In this document: positions 1 through 8,637 of the stretch, piece after piece
Layout of the letters: each line of letters begins with the position of its first letter
Numbering within the stretch: the first letter of the stretch is position 1
Source of the DNA: Candidatus Litorirhabdus singularis
Lineage (GTDB): Bacteria > Pseudomonadota > Gammaproteobacteria > Pseudomonadales > Halieaceae
Assembly (NCBI RefSeq): GCF_026262625.1
Contig: NZ_SHNN01000006.1
Coordinates: forward strand, 1 to 64,000
Reading direction: 5' to 3'
Length of the DNA stretch: 64,000 nucleotides
Translations under genes and position numbers: made by a program
Notes under the pieces: generated by a model
The model's input: only the letters and a program-made list of their open reading frames with translations
Database searches by the model: none
Told to the model about the DNA's origin: nothing

Positions 1-45
1 AAGAGAAATACACTCCACAAGTGCCCACACATCTGTCTTTATCTT

Positions 46-105
46 CTTGTTAAACAACTCTGCAAGCCTCTGGGACCGCAGTTCGATTCAGGGATTGCCC
101 CGAAC
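46..105 (-). promoter_or_regulatory. rRNA operon leader: boxB-like hairpin and boxA antitermination site
   Basis: Read on the minus strand, positions 58-46 give GTTGTTTAACAAG, close to the boxA core of rRNA leaders (TGCTCTTTAACA in E. coli). It is followed towards position 1 by ATGTGTGGGCACTTGTGG, which resembles the E. coli 16S leader phrase CTGTGTGGGCACT. Upstream, positions 81-105 can fold into a hairpin (GTTCG with CGAAC, GGG with CCC), the place where boxB is expected. Such leaders load Nus factors so that RNA polymerase reads through rRNA without early termination. The 16S gene itself is not in the window; it should start within roughly 100 bases to the left. Confidence 0.8.
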
Positions 106-116
106 CAAGGAGGCGT

Positions 117-176
117 ATTATACGTATCGCGGACCCGCCTGCAAGCGATTTAGTATTTATATTTGTATTTAATCCG
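117..176 (-). promoter_or_regulatory. rRNA operon P1-type promoter with UP element
   Basis: On the minus strand there is a -35 TTGCAG (144-139), a 16-base spacer and a perfect -10 TATAAT (122-117), followed by a GC-rich discriminator (ACGCCTCC) like that of stringently controlled rRNA promoters. Immediately upstream (145-173) lies an A/T-rich stretch that fits an UP element for the RNA polymerase alpha subunit. Together with the boxA leader this marks the start of an rRNA operon transcribed leftwards out of the window. Confidence 0.82.
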
Positions 177-197
177 CAGCGCCTGAAACGGCGCTGC
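176..197 (-). terminator. Hairpin between msrQ and the rRNA promoter
   Basis: GCAGCGCC and GGCGCTGC form a perfect 8-base stem with a 6-base loop. It lies downstream of msrQ and directly upstream of the UP element of the rRNA promoter. No T-run follows, so it is not a classical intrinsic terminator, but it could limit read-through from msrPQ into the rRNA promoter. Confidence 0.35.
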
Positions 198-300
198 TTG
201 CGCCCATGCAATACCTTGTATTTCGGCGCCGCTAAAGCGTTATTCGGGTCTATTAATGCCTGCAACTAGACAGTTATTGGCGTCAGCTAGTCAGGCTTAG

Positions 301-894
301 CTAACCCTGCGCGGCCGCCTTGCGCTGGCGCAGCGCCGGGACCAACCGAAAACCCAGCAGGATCGCCGCTATTACGCTGTAAACAAGGGCTTCGCCGATA
401 TCAGAACGCGACTGCCATACCAGATGCAGACACCCGAGCATCAGCGCCGGGTACACCAACCGATGCAGACGACGCCAGTTGCGTCCCAAGCGACGCTGCA
501 TAGCACGGGTAGATGTCAGCGCCAGCGGCAACATAAGTAGCCAGGCGCCGAAACCCATTGTGATGTAGGGCCTTTCTAGCAACTCTTCCAAGACCCGAGC
601 TCCCTCCCAGCCCAAATGGAACTGCAGAAATAGCAGCAGGTGCAGGCACGCGTAGAAATAGCAAAACAGGCCAAACATACGCCTATACCTTAATGGCCAC
701 GACCATCCGCGCCAGCTGCGTAGCGGCGACATCATCAAGGTGACTATAAGAAAGCGAAGTGCGAACTCACCGGTCTCCAGCAGCAAGGCCTCAGCGGGGT
801 CCGGCCCCAGCTGATTTTGCAGGGCGGCGATAAATAGAGCGACTGCTGGCGCGAGGCACAGCAGAAACACCAAGGGCTTAATAGCGCGCTGCAC
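301..894 (-). CDS. msrQ: MsrQ, haem-binding membrane subunit of the MsrPQ methionine sulfoxide reductase
   Basis: This 197-residue protein has the five to six hydrophobic segments of the MsrQ (formerly YedZ) ferric-reductase-like family, with histidines in membrane segments (for example in FYACLHLLLF and LHRLVYPALMLGCLHL) that fit b-type haem ligands. MsrQ passes electrons from the quinone pool or flavins to periplasmic MsrP, which repairs oxidised methionines in envelope proteins. Translation appears to start at a GTG whose last bases overlap the msrP stop codon (TAGTG), so the two are translationally coupled. The pair next to an rRNA operon and pssA matches the gene order known from Pseudomonas. 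Assignment is firm from sequence and context. Confidence 0.93.
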   Translation of the reverse strand: MQRAIKPLVFLLCLAPAVALFIAALQNQLGPDPAEALLLETGEFALRFLIVTLMMSPLRSWRGWSWPLRYRRMFGLFCYFYACLHLLLFLQFHLGWEGARVLEELLERPYITMGFGAWLLMLPLALTSTRAMQRRLGRNWRRLHRLVYPALMLGCLHLVWQSRSDIGEALVYSVIAAILLGFRLVPALRQRKAAAQG

Positions 895-1871
895 TAGTAG
901 AAGCGCTTAAGGTCCATACCCGCATACAAATGTCCCACTTGCTCCTGGTAGCCATTGAACATTTGGGTATCTATGCGGTTAGGCGAAAACAGGGAAGACG
1001 GCAGTCGACGTTCGGTCTTCTGACTCCAGCGCGGATGATCGACCTGCGGATTGACGTTGGCATAGAAGCCATATTCTTGTGGCGCCAACATTTCCCACGT
1101 GGTTTTAGGGCGCCTTTCCGTCAAACGAATACGCACGATAGACTTGATGCTTTTGAAGCCGTATTTCCAAGGCACTACCAGTCTGATGGGCGCACCATTT
1201 TGATTGGGTATATCTTTGCCGTATAAACCGGTTGCCATAAACGTCAGCGGATTCATCGCTTCGTCCATACGCAGGCCTTCTACATACGGCCAATCTATAG
1301 TGCTGGTAAAAGAGCGCTGCCCGCGCATCTGTTTGCGGTCCTGCAGAGTATAGAACTGCACATATTTGGCCTTTGAAGTAGGCTGAAAGCGCTTCAATAA
1401 ATCTGCCAGCGAGTATCCAACCCACGGCACCACCATCGACCAGGCCTCGACACAGCGCAAGCGATAGACCCGCTCTTCCAGATCGAAGCCACTCTGAATA
1501 TCCTCTAGATTGAGCGTACCGGGCTTTTCGACCTCTCCATCGACCTGCAACGACCAGGGATCAATGGACATCTCGTGGGCATAGCTCGCCGGATCATCCT
1601 TGCCAGTGCCAAACTCGTAAAAGTTGTTGTAGCGTGTAACGTCATCAAAGGGAGTCTGTTTTTCTCCCGTATAAAAACCACCCGGGCTAGCGTTAGACGC
1701 AGCAGCATAGTTCAGCGAACCCGAAGCGGCTAGTGCGCGTCCCAGCGGGGCACCCGCAATCAACCCGCCAGCGGCGACTGACATAAAGTGTCGTCGTTTT
1801 AACCAGACCGATTCACTGGTGATTTCCGACGACGGGATAGAGGGAGGCTGATAAGGAGCTTTCTTGCGCAT
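894..1871 (-). CDS. msrP: MsrP, periplasmic molybdopterin methionine sulfoxide reductase catalytic subunit
   Basis: The 325-residue product belongs to the sulfite-oxidase-type molybdopterin family (YedY). Near the N-terminus, residues 24-30 read LKRRHFM followed by a hydrophobic, alanine/glycine-rich stretch, a twin-arginine export signal as expected for a cofactor-loaded periplasmic enzyme. Cys140 in LRCVEAWSM is in the position of the molybdenum ligand. MsrP reduces both R and S methionine sulfoxide in periplasmic proteins with electrons from MsrQ. The length is near the usual 330 residues. It is the first gene of a two-gene operon with msrQ; the 84 bases upstream to pssA leave room for its own promoter. 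Confidence 0.94.
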   Translation of the reverse strand: MRKKAPYQPPSIPSSEITSESVWLKRRHFMSVAAGGLIAGAPLGRALAASGSLNYAAASNASPGGFYTGEKQTPFDDVTRYNNFYEFGTGKDDPASYAHEMSIDPWSLQVDGEVEKPGTLNLEDIQSGFDLEERVYRLRCVEAWSMVVPWVGYSLADLLKRFQPTSKAKYVQFYTLQDRKQMRGQRSFTSTIDWPYVEGLRMDEAMNPLTFMATGLYGKDIPNQNGAPIRLVVPWKYGFKSIKSIVRIRLTERRPKTTWEMLAPQEYGFYANVNPQVDHPRWSQKTERRLPSSLFSPNRIDTQMFNGYQEQVGHLYAGMDLKRFY

Positions 1872-1955
1872 GTTGATATCCGTAGCGAGTTAACAGGGGA
1901 TTAGACAGAGAACCCCGGCAAAGTTCCACATCGCGCGGCTCGGCTTATCGGCGTC

Positions 1956-2780
1956 TTAGGCTGGCGCCTTCGGTCGCCCCTTGATCAACAGCATCAAAGG
2001 CCCTGAGGATGCGTAAATAACAAATGTCGCCAGCAGCACTTTAGGCGGGTCCAGTGTTACCAGCGAGAACAGAAAAACAACGACCAAGATAGCGGCGAAC
2101 GGCACTCGTCCACTGAAGTCCAAACCCTTACCGCTAAAATAAGGCACATTCACAACCATCAACAAGCCAATCACAGCGGTCAATATAGCTACGGCGACGG
2201 ACGCTTCAAAGGGCACATTGGCACCCAACCAACCCAAATCATGACAGACCCAAACCGTGGCTGCGATACCACCCGCCGCCGCCGGACTGGCAAGCCCGGT
2301 AAACCACGTGCTGTCTGCCTCTTCGATCTGCGCATTAAAACGCGCCAGACGCAGCGCCGCGCAGGCGACATAGATAAACGCTACCGACCATCCAAATTTT
2401 CCCAGTTCACCCAAGCCCCAGGTGAATACCACCAGAGCCGGCGCCACACCGAAGGACACCATATCCGATAGACTATCGTACTCCTGACCAAACTTGCTTG
2501 AGGTGTTGGTCAAACGTGCCACCCGGCCATCCAGTCCATCAAAAAATCCGGCGAAACAAATGGCGATAGCGGCAGCCTCAAATTCTCCGCGAATCGCAGC
2601 AATAATGGCATAGAAACCTGCGAACAGAGCGGCAGTGGTAAACAGGTTCGGCAACAAATACACGCCGCGATGGCGCTCCGTCTTACCGCCTACCGATATT
2701 TCTTCCTCATGTTCGTCAACGAGAATATCAAGATCGATACTCGTGGAATTTTCAGGTTCTGTTGGTTTGTCTTCGTTCAT
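1956..2780 (-). CDS. pssA: CDP-diacylglycerol-serine O-phosphatidyltransferase
   Basis: The 274-residue membrane protein makes phosphatidylserine from CDP-diacylglycerol and serine, the step towards phosphatidylethanolamine. The CDP-alcohol phosphotransferase signature is clear at about residues 82-104, DG-x2-AR with the later GQEYDSLSD, supplying the metal-binding aspartates. About eight hydrophobic helices follow an acidic N-terminal extension of some 40 residues. This is the integral-membrane (Bacillus/Pseudomonas-type) enzyme and not the phospholipase-D-like PssA of E. coli. It starts 4 bases after the ilvY stop codon, so part of its transcription probably comes from the ilvY promoter. 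Position next to ilvC matches Pseudomonas. Confidence 0.93.
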   Translation of the reverse strand: MNEDKPTEPENSTSIDLDILVDEHEEEISVGGKTERHRGVYLLPNLFTTAALFAGFYAIIAAIRGEFEAAAIAICFAGFFDGLDGRVARLTNTSSKFGQEYDSLSDMVSFGVAPALVVFTWGLGELGKFGWSVAFIYVACAALRLARFNAQIEEADSTWFTGLASPAAAGGIAATVWVCHDLGWLGANVPFEASVAVAILTAVIGLLMVVNVPYFSGKGLDFSGRVPFAAILVVVFLFSLVTLDPPKVLLATFVIYASSGPLMLLIKGRPKAPA

Positions 2781-2784
2781 ACCT

Positions 2785-3708
2785 TTATCCAGTTATTTGA
2801 GTGCCCGCATAGGCGCGTGCCGCAGTCTGCCAGAACGCTTGCACCAGCGGGTTTTCCAATCGTTGCACCAATGCACACAGGCCCACCGGGAAAGTTCCCA
2901 GGGCAGCAGACACCGGCACGATCTCTAGCTTATCCCGATATGTGCTGTTGTCCAACACCAGATCAGGTACCACACCTACACCTAGCCCCAGCCCTACCAT
3001 CGCTACGATGGCCTCGTGCCCGGCTACCTGCGCATAAATTCGTGGTTTACCCGGCCGCCCGCGAAACCAGGTATCGAGGCGCTCGCGACTGAGACCACGC
3101 TCGGTAACGATGAAGGGAATATCAGCCCAGTCTTCGACGGTACCCTCGGACCCTACTTGAGCCCTGACCTGATCAGCAACCGCGCAGCTAAAAGCCGGTA
3201 CTACAAAACGCAACGGCGATAATTGCAAAGTCTGGTAGCGTAGGTTTTTGGGCAAGAGATCCGGTCCGGCGGCAACCGACACATCATCAGCACCGGACTG
3301 CACGCGGCTTACGGCATCCGCGTAGTCGCCAGTATGCAGCAATATTTCAATACCAGGGTAATCCTCGCGAAACTGTTCAAGGATAGGACTGAGTACGCTA
3401 TAACTGGCCGTTACCGAACAATAGACACGGATTTCTCCGCCTAAAACGGCATTGTCGGGCCGCAACTCCGTGACTATGCGCTGCCAGTCACCTAGCGCAG
3501 CCTGAGCATAGTCGCGAAACTGGTGCCCGGCAGGGGTAAGCCTGACGCTGCGCCGATCGCGCTCCAGGAGTCGCTGCCCCACTTCTTCTTCTATCCTCAG
3601 CAGCGAGCGACTAACCGCAGATAAACTGATATGGCGCAGCTCTGCCGTGCGACTGAAACTCAGGGTCTCGGCCAGCGTCAGATAAAGCTGCAGTGAACGC
3701 GTATCCAT
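2785..3708 (-). CDS. ilvY: IlvY, LysR-type activator of ilvC
   Basis: The product (307 residues from the chosen start) has an N-terminal winged HTH of the LysR family followed by an effector-binding domain. IlvY of enterobacteria binds acetolactate or acetohydroxybutyrate and switches on the divergent ilvC. Here the gene is likewise divergent from ilvC, which supports the name. The ATG at 3708 (MDTRSLQLYL) matches the family N-terminus MDLRDLKTFL and leaves the operator region free; a GTG 18 bases upstream would lie inside the palindrome and is less likely. The downstream gene pssA follows after 4 bases. Confidence 0.85.
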   Translation of the reverse strand: MDTRSLQLYLTLAETLSFSRTAELRHISLSAVSRSLLRIEEEVGQRLLERDRRSVRLTPAGHQFRDYAQAALGDWQRIVTELRPDNAVLGGEIRVYCSVTASYSVLSPILEQFREDYPGIEILLHTGDYADAVSRVQSGADDVSVAAGPDLLPKNLRYQTLQLSPLRFVVPAFSCAVADQVRAQVGSEGTVEDWADIPFIVTERGLSRERLDTWFRGRPGKPRIYAQVAGHEAIVAMVGLGLGVGVVPDLVLDNSTYRDKLEIVPVSAALGTFPVGLCALVQRLENPLVQAFWQTAARAYAGTQITG

Positions 3709-3720
3709 TTCTCTATTGTA

Positions 3721-3771
3721 TTGCACTTATCGCAACAGTGTATCTATATTATTTCGTTTTACGCAACATTG
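3721..3771. promoter_or_regulatory. ilvY-ilvC divergent operator region
   Basis: The 136-base gap between ilvY and ilvC holds TTGC-N7-GCAA (3721-3735), a LysR-type T-N11-A inverted repeat, and two near-identical direct copies CGCAACAGTG (3731-3740) and CGCAACATTG (3762-3771). The copies are 31 bases apart, about three helical turns, as expected for two IlvY sites on one face of the DNA. IlvY is known in E. coli to bind two operators between ilvY and ilvC. The match here is by eye only. Confidence 0.5.
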
Positions 3772-3844
3772 AATTTCCGCTACATTGCCCTCCTATTTTT
3801 TCACACAATCGTGCTGGTCAAACGCCAGCCAAGGAGACCTGATC

Positions 3845-5317
3845 ATGGGCCAGAACTACTTTAATACCTTACCGTTGCGTTCGCAGTTGGAACAACTGGG
3901 TAAATGCCGCTTTATGCATAGCAGTGAATTCACCGACGGCGTAGAAAAACTCAAGGGTAAAAAGCTGGTTATCGTCGGCTGCGGCGCTCAAGGACTGAAC
4001 CAGGGACTGAATCTGCGCGACAGTGGTCTCGACGTATCTTATGCCTTGCGTGACGCTGCTATCACCGAACAACGCCAGTCATGGAAGAATGCCAGCGAAA
4101 ATGGCTTTACCGTTGGCACCTATCAAGAACTGATTCCCACCGCCGATGTAGTTTTAAACCTGACTCCAGACAAGCAGCACTCCAGTGTCGTTGCACAAGT
4201 TATGCCGCTGATGAAGCAAGACTCCTGCCTGTCATACTCTCACGGTTTTAATATCGTTGAAGAAGGCATGAAAATACGCGAAGACCTCACCGTTATCATG
4301 GTAGCGCCCAAGTGTCCTGGCACCGAGGTGCGCGAAGAGTACAAGCGCGGCTTTGGTGTACCGACACTGATTGCAGTGCACACTGAAAACGACCCCCGCG
4401 GCGATGGCCTTGAGCTTGCCAAAGCCTACGCGGCGGGCACCGGCGGCCACCGCGCCGGCGTACTGCAGTCGTCCTTTATCGCCGAAGTGAAGTCAGACTT
4501 GATGGGTGAACAAACCATTCTCTGCGGCATGCTGCAGACTGGCGCCATTCTCTGCTTCGACAAAATGGTCGAAAAGGGCCTGGAACCCGGCTATGCCTCC
4601 AAACTGATTCAGTATGGCTGGGAAACAGTCACAGAGGGGCTCAAGCACGGCGGTATCACCAATATGATGGATCGCCTGAGCAACCCGGCAAAAGTACGCG
4701 CCTATTATCTGGCAGAAGAACTCAAGGACATCATGCGCCCCCTGTATGAAAAGCATCAGGACGATATCATGAGCGGCCATTTTTCCGGCACCATGATGGA
4801 AGACTGGGCCAATGATGATGCCAACCTGTTGGGTTGGCGCGCGGCGACTGCAGAAACCGCATTTGAGAAGGCGCAGAATACCAGCGAGGAAATCAGCGAG
4901 CAGGAATATTACGACCACGGCATCTTGCTGATAGCTATGTGTAAAGCGGGTGTTGAATTGGCGTTCGAAGTTATGGTCTCTGCCGGCATCATCGCCGAGT
5001 CTGCGTACTACGAGTCACTCCATGAAACGCCGCTGATCGCCAACACTATCGCTCGCAAAAAGCTTTATGAAATGAACGTGGTGATTTCAGATACGGCGGA
5101 GTACGGCTGCTACCTGTTTGATCATGCCTGTCGTCCGCTGCTGGCAGATTTCATGACCAAAGTAGATACCGACATTATTGGCAAAGGTATGGGTAGCGAC
5201 AACAGTGTCGACAACCAGGAACTGATTGCTATCAATGAGGCGATCCGCTCACACCCTGTTGAGCAGGTGGGTAAAGTGCTGCGCGGCCACATGACAGCAA
5301 TGAAGTCCATCATCTAG
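3845..5317 (+). CDS. ilvC: Ketol-acid reductoisomerase, long class II form
   Basis: This 490-residue enzyme converts acetolactate and acetohydroxybutyrate to the dihydroxy acids of valine and isoleucine synthesis, using NADPH and magnesium. It is the long class II type (E. coli form, 491 residues, MANYFNTL...), not the roughly 338-residue class I enzyme of Pseudomonas. A Rossmann motif [17 protein letters not shown] is near residue 45. The ATG at 3845 follows AAGGAGA and gives [11 protein letters not shown], matching the E. coli start; the open frame 60 bases upstream has no such support. The gene is divergent from ilvY, its presumed activator. Confidence 0.96.
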   Translation: MGQNYFNTLPLRSQLEQLGKCRFMHSSEFTDGVEKLKGKKLVIVGCGAQGLNQGLNLRDSGLDVSYALRDAAITEQRQSWKNASENGFTVGTYQELIPTADVVLNLTPDKQHSSVVAQVMPLMKQDSCLSYSHGFNIVEEGMKIREDLTVIMVAPKCPGTEVREEYKRGFGVPTLIAVHTENDPRGDGLELAKAYAAGTGGHRAGVLQSSFIAEVKSDLMGEQTILCGMLQTGAILCFDKMVEKGLEPGYASKLIQYGWETVTEGLKHGGITNMMDRLSNPAKVRAYYLAEELKDIMRPLYEKHQDDIMSGHFSGTMMEDWANDDANLLGWRAATAETAFEKAQNTSEEISEQEYYDHGILLIAMCKAGVELAFEVMVSAGIIAESAYYESLHETPLIANTIARKKLYEMNVVISDTAEYGCYLFDHACRPLLADFMTKVDTDIIGKGMGSDNSVDNQELIAINEAIRSHPVEQVGKVLRGHMTAMKSII

Positions 5318-5323
5318 ATGATG

Positions 5324-5390
5324 CCTGCCGCGGGCGCAACGCCTGCGGCAGGTTCAATGAATACTCGGGGCAGCTAGCTGCCCCGCTTTA
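5324..5390 (+). terminator. Tandem hairpins between convergent ilvC and ilvH
   Basis: Two strong hairpins lie in the 84-base gap. The first pairs CCTGCCGC (5324-5331) with GCGGCAGG (5345-5352). The second is a perfect 20-base palindrome, CGGGGCAGCTAGCTGCCCCG (5366-5385), followed on the plus strand by CTTTAGTTT. Together they probably stop ilvC transcription and may act on the ilvIH message from the other side. Confidence 0.65.
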
Positions 5391-5401
5391 GTTTATAAAG
5401 A

Positions 5402-5893
5402 CTAAAGACTTAAGACCCGCTCACCGCGCGATATACCCGCCACACCGGAGCGCACCACTTCCAACACCGTAGTATCACCAAGTGCCTCAATAAACGAATC
5501 AAGCTTTGCCGCCGTGCCAGACAACATAATGGTATAAACGCTAGGGCCAACATCAACGACCTGCCCGCGAAAGATTTCCACACAGCGATTAATCTCAGCT
5601 CGGTCCGGTCCCAGTGCGCGGACTTTGATCAGCATTAAGTCACGTTCAATGTGCGCCCCCTCGGTGAGGTCTACCACTTTGACCACATCTACCAGCTTGT
5701 TCAGCTGCTTGGTAATCTGCTCAATTTCCTTGTCATCACCGTCAGTGGTCATGGTCAAACGCGATAGGGAGATATCATCGGTAGGAGCCACGTTGAGCGT
5801 TTCAATATTGTACCCGCGCTGCGAGAAAAGACCGACAATACGTGACAGGGCTCCCGGTTCATTTTCCAGCAGAATCGATAGTATGCGTCTCAT
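5402..5893 (-). CDS. ilvH: Acetolactate synthase small (regulatory) subunit
   Basis: The 163-residue protein begins [21 protein letters not shown], a typical IlvH start with the ACT domain that binds valine for feedback inhibition, followed by the C-terminal domain that activates the catalytic subunit. The start at 5893 overlaps the ilvI stop codon by one base (TGATG), showing translational coupling; an ATG nine codons earlier lies inside ilvI and is not needed. Length equals the E. coli protein (163). Confidence 0.96.
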   Translation of the reverse strand: MRRILSILLENEPGALSRIVGLFSQRGYNIETLNVAPTDDISLSRLTMTTDGDDKEIEQITKQLNKLVDVVKVVDLTEGAHIERDLMLIKVRALGPDRAEINRCVEIFRGQVVDVGPSVYTIMLSGTAAKLDSFIEALGDTTVLEVVRSGVAGISRGERVLSL

Positions 5894-7638
5894 CAGGTTC
5901 TCTCCGTTTTGCTCAGCCACATATCCGCCATCGAGCCATTAGGCGCGATGTGCATCGGATAAACATGCTCTGAGGGATCCACCAGAATATCCATGAACAC
6001 TAGCCGGTCTTTCATAGCAAAAGCTTCGTCCATAGCCGCATCGAGATCAGCAAGCTTCTCAATCTTCATGCCGACATGACCATAGGCCTCGGCCAGCTTC
6101 ACAAAATTCGGCAGCGAGTCGGCATAGGTACTTTCAGCGTAACGGCCCTCGTACTGCATGTCCTGCCATTGCTTGACCATCCCAAGGTAGCCATTGTTCA
6201 GATTAATAATCTTCACCGGTATCTCGTATTGAGTGCACGTAGACATCTCCTGAATATTCATCTGGATACTGCCCTCGCCGGTAACACAAGCGACGTCTGC
6301 ATCAGGAAACGCAAGCTTGGCTCCCATCGCCGATGGGAACCCAAAGCCCATGGTGCCCAACCCGCCTGAGTTGATCCAACGTCTCGGCTTGTTGAACCGA
6401 TAATACTGAGCGGCAAACATCTGGTGCTGGCCAACATCAGAAGTTACGAAAGCATCACCAGCAGTGGCGCGATACAGCGACTCAATAACCTGCTGCGGCA
6501 TTATCCCGTCGCCTTGCTGATAGCGCGGCGCAGTCCACAAACCATGACTTTCACGCCAGCCTTCTATCCGCTGCCACCAGGTTGCCAGCGCGTCAGCGTC
6601 TGGCAGCGCGGCATCCTGCTCGCGTTGAGCCCTGACCTGGTTCAGCATATCGGTCAAAACCGAAGCGACCGGACCCACTATGGGGATATCCGCCGGTACT
6701 GTCTTAGAGATGCTCGTCGGGTCAATATCAATGTGAATGATCTTGGCACCCGGGCAAAACCGATCCAGAGAATTAGTGACCCGGTCATCAAAGCGAGCAC
6801 CTACGGCGAGAATGACATCGCTCTCGTGCATCGCCATGTTGGCTTCATAAAAACCATGCATACCCAGCATACCCAAGAACTGAGGATCACTGCCCGGGTA
6901 TGCACCCAAACCCATCAGTGTATTGGTCACCGGGTATTTAAGAGTTTGCGCCAGCTCGGTCAGCAGTTCGCTGGCATTACCCAGTATCACTCCACCGCCG
7001 GAGTAAATGACTGGACGTTTAGCAGACAGCAGCAACTTGACGGCTTTCTTTATCTGCCCCGCATGACCGCGCTGCGACGGGTTATAGGAGCGCAGCTTGA
7101 CCGACTCTGGGTAGTGATACTCAAATTTCTCTTCCGGCTTGGTGATGTCCTTGGGAATATCGATAACGACCGGGCCGGGACGACCTGTGGCAGCGATATG
7201 AAACGCCTTCTTAATCGTGCGCGGTAAATCCTCAGCTTTCTTCACCAGAAAGCTGTGTTTGACGATAGGCCGCGATATACCGACCATGTCCGTTTCCTGG
7301 AAGGCATCCTCTCCAATCAGGTGCGACTGCACCTGACCCGATAGCACTACCATGGGAATGGAGTCCATGTAAGCAGTGGCAATACCGGTTATCGCATTAG
7401 TTGCGCCGGGACCAGACGTCACCAGAACGACACCAGTCTTGCCGGTCGCACGGGTATAACCATCAGCAGCATGCGTAGCTGCCTGCTCATGGCGCACCAG
7501 AATATGCGGTATTTTCGATTCATTGAAGAGTGCGTCATAGATGTGCAGAACAGATCCGCCCGGGTAGCCGAAAATAAATTCAACCCCTTCATCTTCCAAC
7601 GCGCGAGCGACCATTTGGCCACCGGATAACATTTCCAT
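5893..7638 (-). CDS. ilvI: Acetolactate synthase large (catalytic) subunit
   Basis: The 581-residue thiamine-diphosphate enzyme condenses two pyruvates to acetolactate, or pyruvate with 2-oxobutyrate. It starts [20 protein letters not shown] and contains the FGYPGG cofactor-proximal motif, the [14 protein letters not shown]-like catalytic glutamate region ([14 protein letters not shown], about residue 50), and the ThDP-binding GEGSIQMN...NNGYLGM segment near residue 440. It forms an operon with ilvH. A leader of more than 100 bases with two hairpins precedes it. Confidence 0.97.
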   Translation of the reverse strand: MEMLSGGQMVARALEDEGVEFIFGYPGGSVLHIYDALFNESKIPHILVRHEQAATHAADGYTRATGKTGVVLVTSGPGATNAITGIATAYMDSIPMVVLSGQVQSHLIGEDAFQETDMVGISRPIVKHSFLVKKAEDLPRTIKKAFHIAATGRPGPVVIDIPKDITKPEEKFEYHYPESVKLRSYNPSQRGHAGQIKKAVKLLLSAKRPVIYSGGGVILGNASELLTELAQTLKYPVTNTLMGLGAYPGSDPQFLGMLGMHGFYEANMAMHESDVILAVGARFDDRVTNSLDRFCPGAKIIHIDIDPTSISKTVPADIPIVGPVASVLTDMLNQVRAQREQDAALPDADALATWWQRIEGWRESHGLWTAPRYQQGDGIMPQQVIESLYRATAGDAFVTSDVGQHQMFAAQYYRFNKPRRWINSGGLGTMGFGFPSAMGAKLAFPDADVACVTGEGSIQMNIQEMSTCTQYEIPVKIINLNNGYLGMVKQWQDMQYEGRYAESTYADSLPNFVKLAEAYGHVGMKIEKLADLDAAMDEAFAMKDRLVFMDILVDPSEHVYPMHIAPNGSMADMWLSKTERT

Positions 7639-8070
7639 TTTGTCAGTCTCCCAAGCTCATGACTTACGGGAACCAACCATTGGCCCCGACTGTGTGCGGG
7701 GCTGATCTGAGGTTTTTAACCTGAGAAGCTCCACTATCCTCGACAACCGGCGGTGACAAGTACACACAGGTCCCCCTTTAGGAAACCGATCTGGCGTACC
7801 CGTGTTGCGGTCGCCCTGCGAGATAGCGCAGCTGTGTGGCCTCGATGCTATCAATACGACAGTCACCGGTGACGATTACAAAGCAGCCTGGGTCAGCACG
7901 TTTGCCGATCAGGGGGAGCGCCGGGTGCAATACGCGCCAAGTCTCCTCACTGCCTTGAGCGCGCTATTGTTTGCGCCTTTGTCTTATAAGTCAACCACTT
8001 GTGCATAGTTGGCATTGCGCAGGGCAAGGGATTTGGGGTACTTTGAGACTTATTAAAGAGGCTGTAACAG
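7639..8070. other. 432-base divergent intergenic region with two hairpins before ilvI
   Basis: This gap between ilvI and the DUF4124 gene contains no convincing gene. Near ilvI, two hairpins can form: GCCCCG/CGGGGC (7683-7688 with 7697-7702) and CTGAGGTT/AACCTGAG (7707-7714 with 7718-7725, one mismatch). They would be in the ilvI 5' leader if transcription starts further right. Neither is followed by a T-run on the minus strand, so a classical attenuator is not shown. No riboswitch consensus was recognised. Confidence 0.45.
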
Positions 8071-8553
8071 GTGGGTTCCTTGACTATACGACTGGCGAAA
8101 TTTTTGCGACAGGCAGTACCGGCACTGGTACTGATTGGCACTACCGTGTTAGCCAGTAATGTGTGCGCAGAAGAAGGCTATTACAAGTGGACCGATACCA
8201 GCGGGCGCACCCATCTCGGGGATCGCCCGCCACCGGCCGGCACGGACTACAAATTTGTATCAACTGATACCGGCATTAGTCGATCAGTAGCGGCAGAAGC
8301 TGCACCCGGCGGCAGCGCCGCTCCCGCCATGCCAAAGCCACAGGCTTCAACAGAAACCGTAGCCCAGCAACAAATTACCATTGAGAAAAACCCCGAGTAT
8401 TGTCAACAGGCTCAGGCCAATATTGATACTCTGGATTCGGTGGCCCGTATTCGTATTCGTGATGACGACGGTGAAATGCGTTTTCTGTCCGAGGAAGAAA
8501 AGGCCACCCAGCGGCGCAAAGCCGAAGACATGATCGCAGTACACTGTAATTAA
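8071..8553 (+). CDS. Exported DUF4124-domain protein
   Basis: The 160-residue product has a signal peptide (hydrophobic stretch about residues 12-30 ending near VCAEE) and then the DUF4124 signature YYKWTDTSGRTHLGDRPP at about 37-54. The remainder is Ala/Pro-rich, then a C-terminal part with two cysteines (near residues 109 and 159) that could form a disulphide. DUF4124 proteins are periplasmic and mostly uncharacterised. The GTG start at 8071 has AGAGG about 10 bases upstream. A DUF4124 gene beside ilvI is, as I recall, also found in Pseudomonas. Confidence 0.78.
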   Translation: MGSLTIRLAKFLRQAVPALVLIGTTVLASNVCAEEGYYKWTDTSGRTHLGDRPPPAGTDYKFVSTDTGISRSVAAEAAPGGSAAPAMPKPQASTETVAQQQITIEKNPEYCQQAQANIDTLDSVARIRIRDDDGEMRFLSEEEKATQRRKAEDMIAVHCN

Positions 8554-8591
8554 TTATTGCCCAACGCAAACCGCTAGCAACAGCTGGTAGC

Positions 8592-8627
8592 GTGGAGTCT
8601 GCAGCGGACACTACCTGCAGACCCCAC
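8592..8627. terminator. Hairpin between convergent DUF4124 gene and clpB
   Basis: GTGG-A-GTCTGCAG (8592-8604) pairs with CTGCAGAC-C-CCAC (8615-8627), a 13-position stem with one mismatch and a 10-base loop. It sits in the gap between two convergent genes and could serve both as a terminator-like structure, although no clear T-run follows on either strand. Confidence 0.45.
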
Positions 8628-8637
8628 TAACACCGCT

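Noticed and set aside
81-105. GTTCGATTC resembling a tRNA T-loop
   Set aside because: No acceptor, D or anticodon stems can be built around it; it fits the rRNA leader hairpin.
50-265. 71-codon minus-strand frame at the left edge
   Set aside because: It overlaps the rRNA promoter, UP element and boxA leader, which explain the sequence better than a protein.
2670-3092. 140-codon plus-strand frame across the pssA-ilvY junction
   Set aside because: It spans two firm genes on the other strand and has no motif or ribosome site.
6424-7227. 267-codon frame antisense to ilvI
   Set aside because: Lies wholly inside a certain gene; the translated sequence shows no domain, and composition is that of a complementary strand.
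7657-7866. Possible ilvI leader peptide beginning M-T-V-V-L-I
   Set aside because: The start is GTG without a ribosome site, the branched-chain run is only four residues, the frame runs 69 codons, and no terminator/antiterminator pair follows. It is probably chance.
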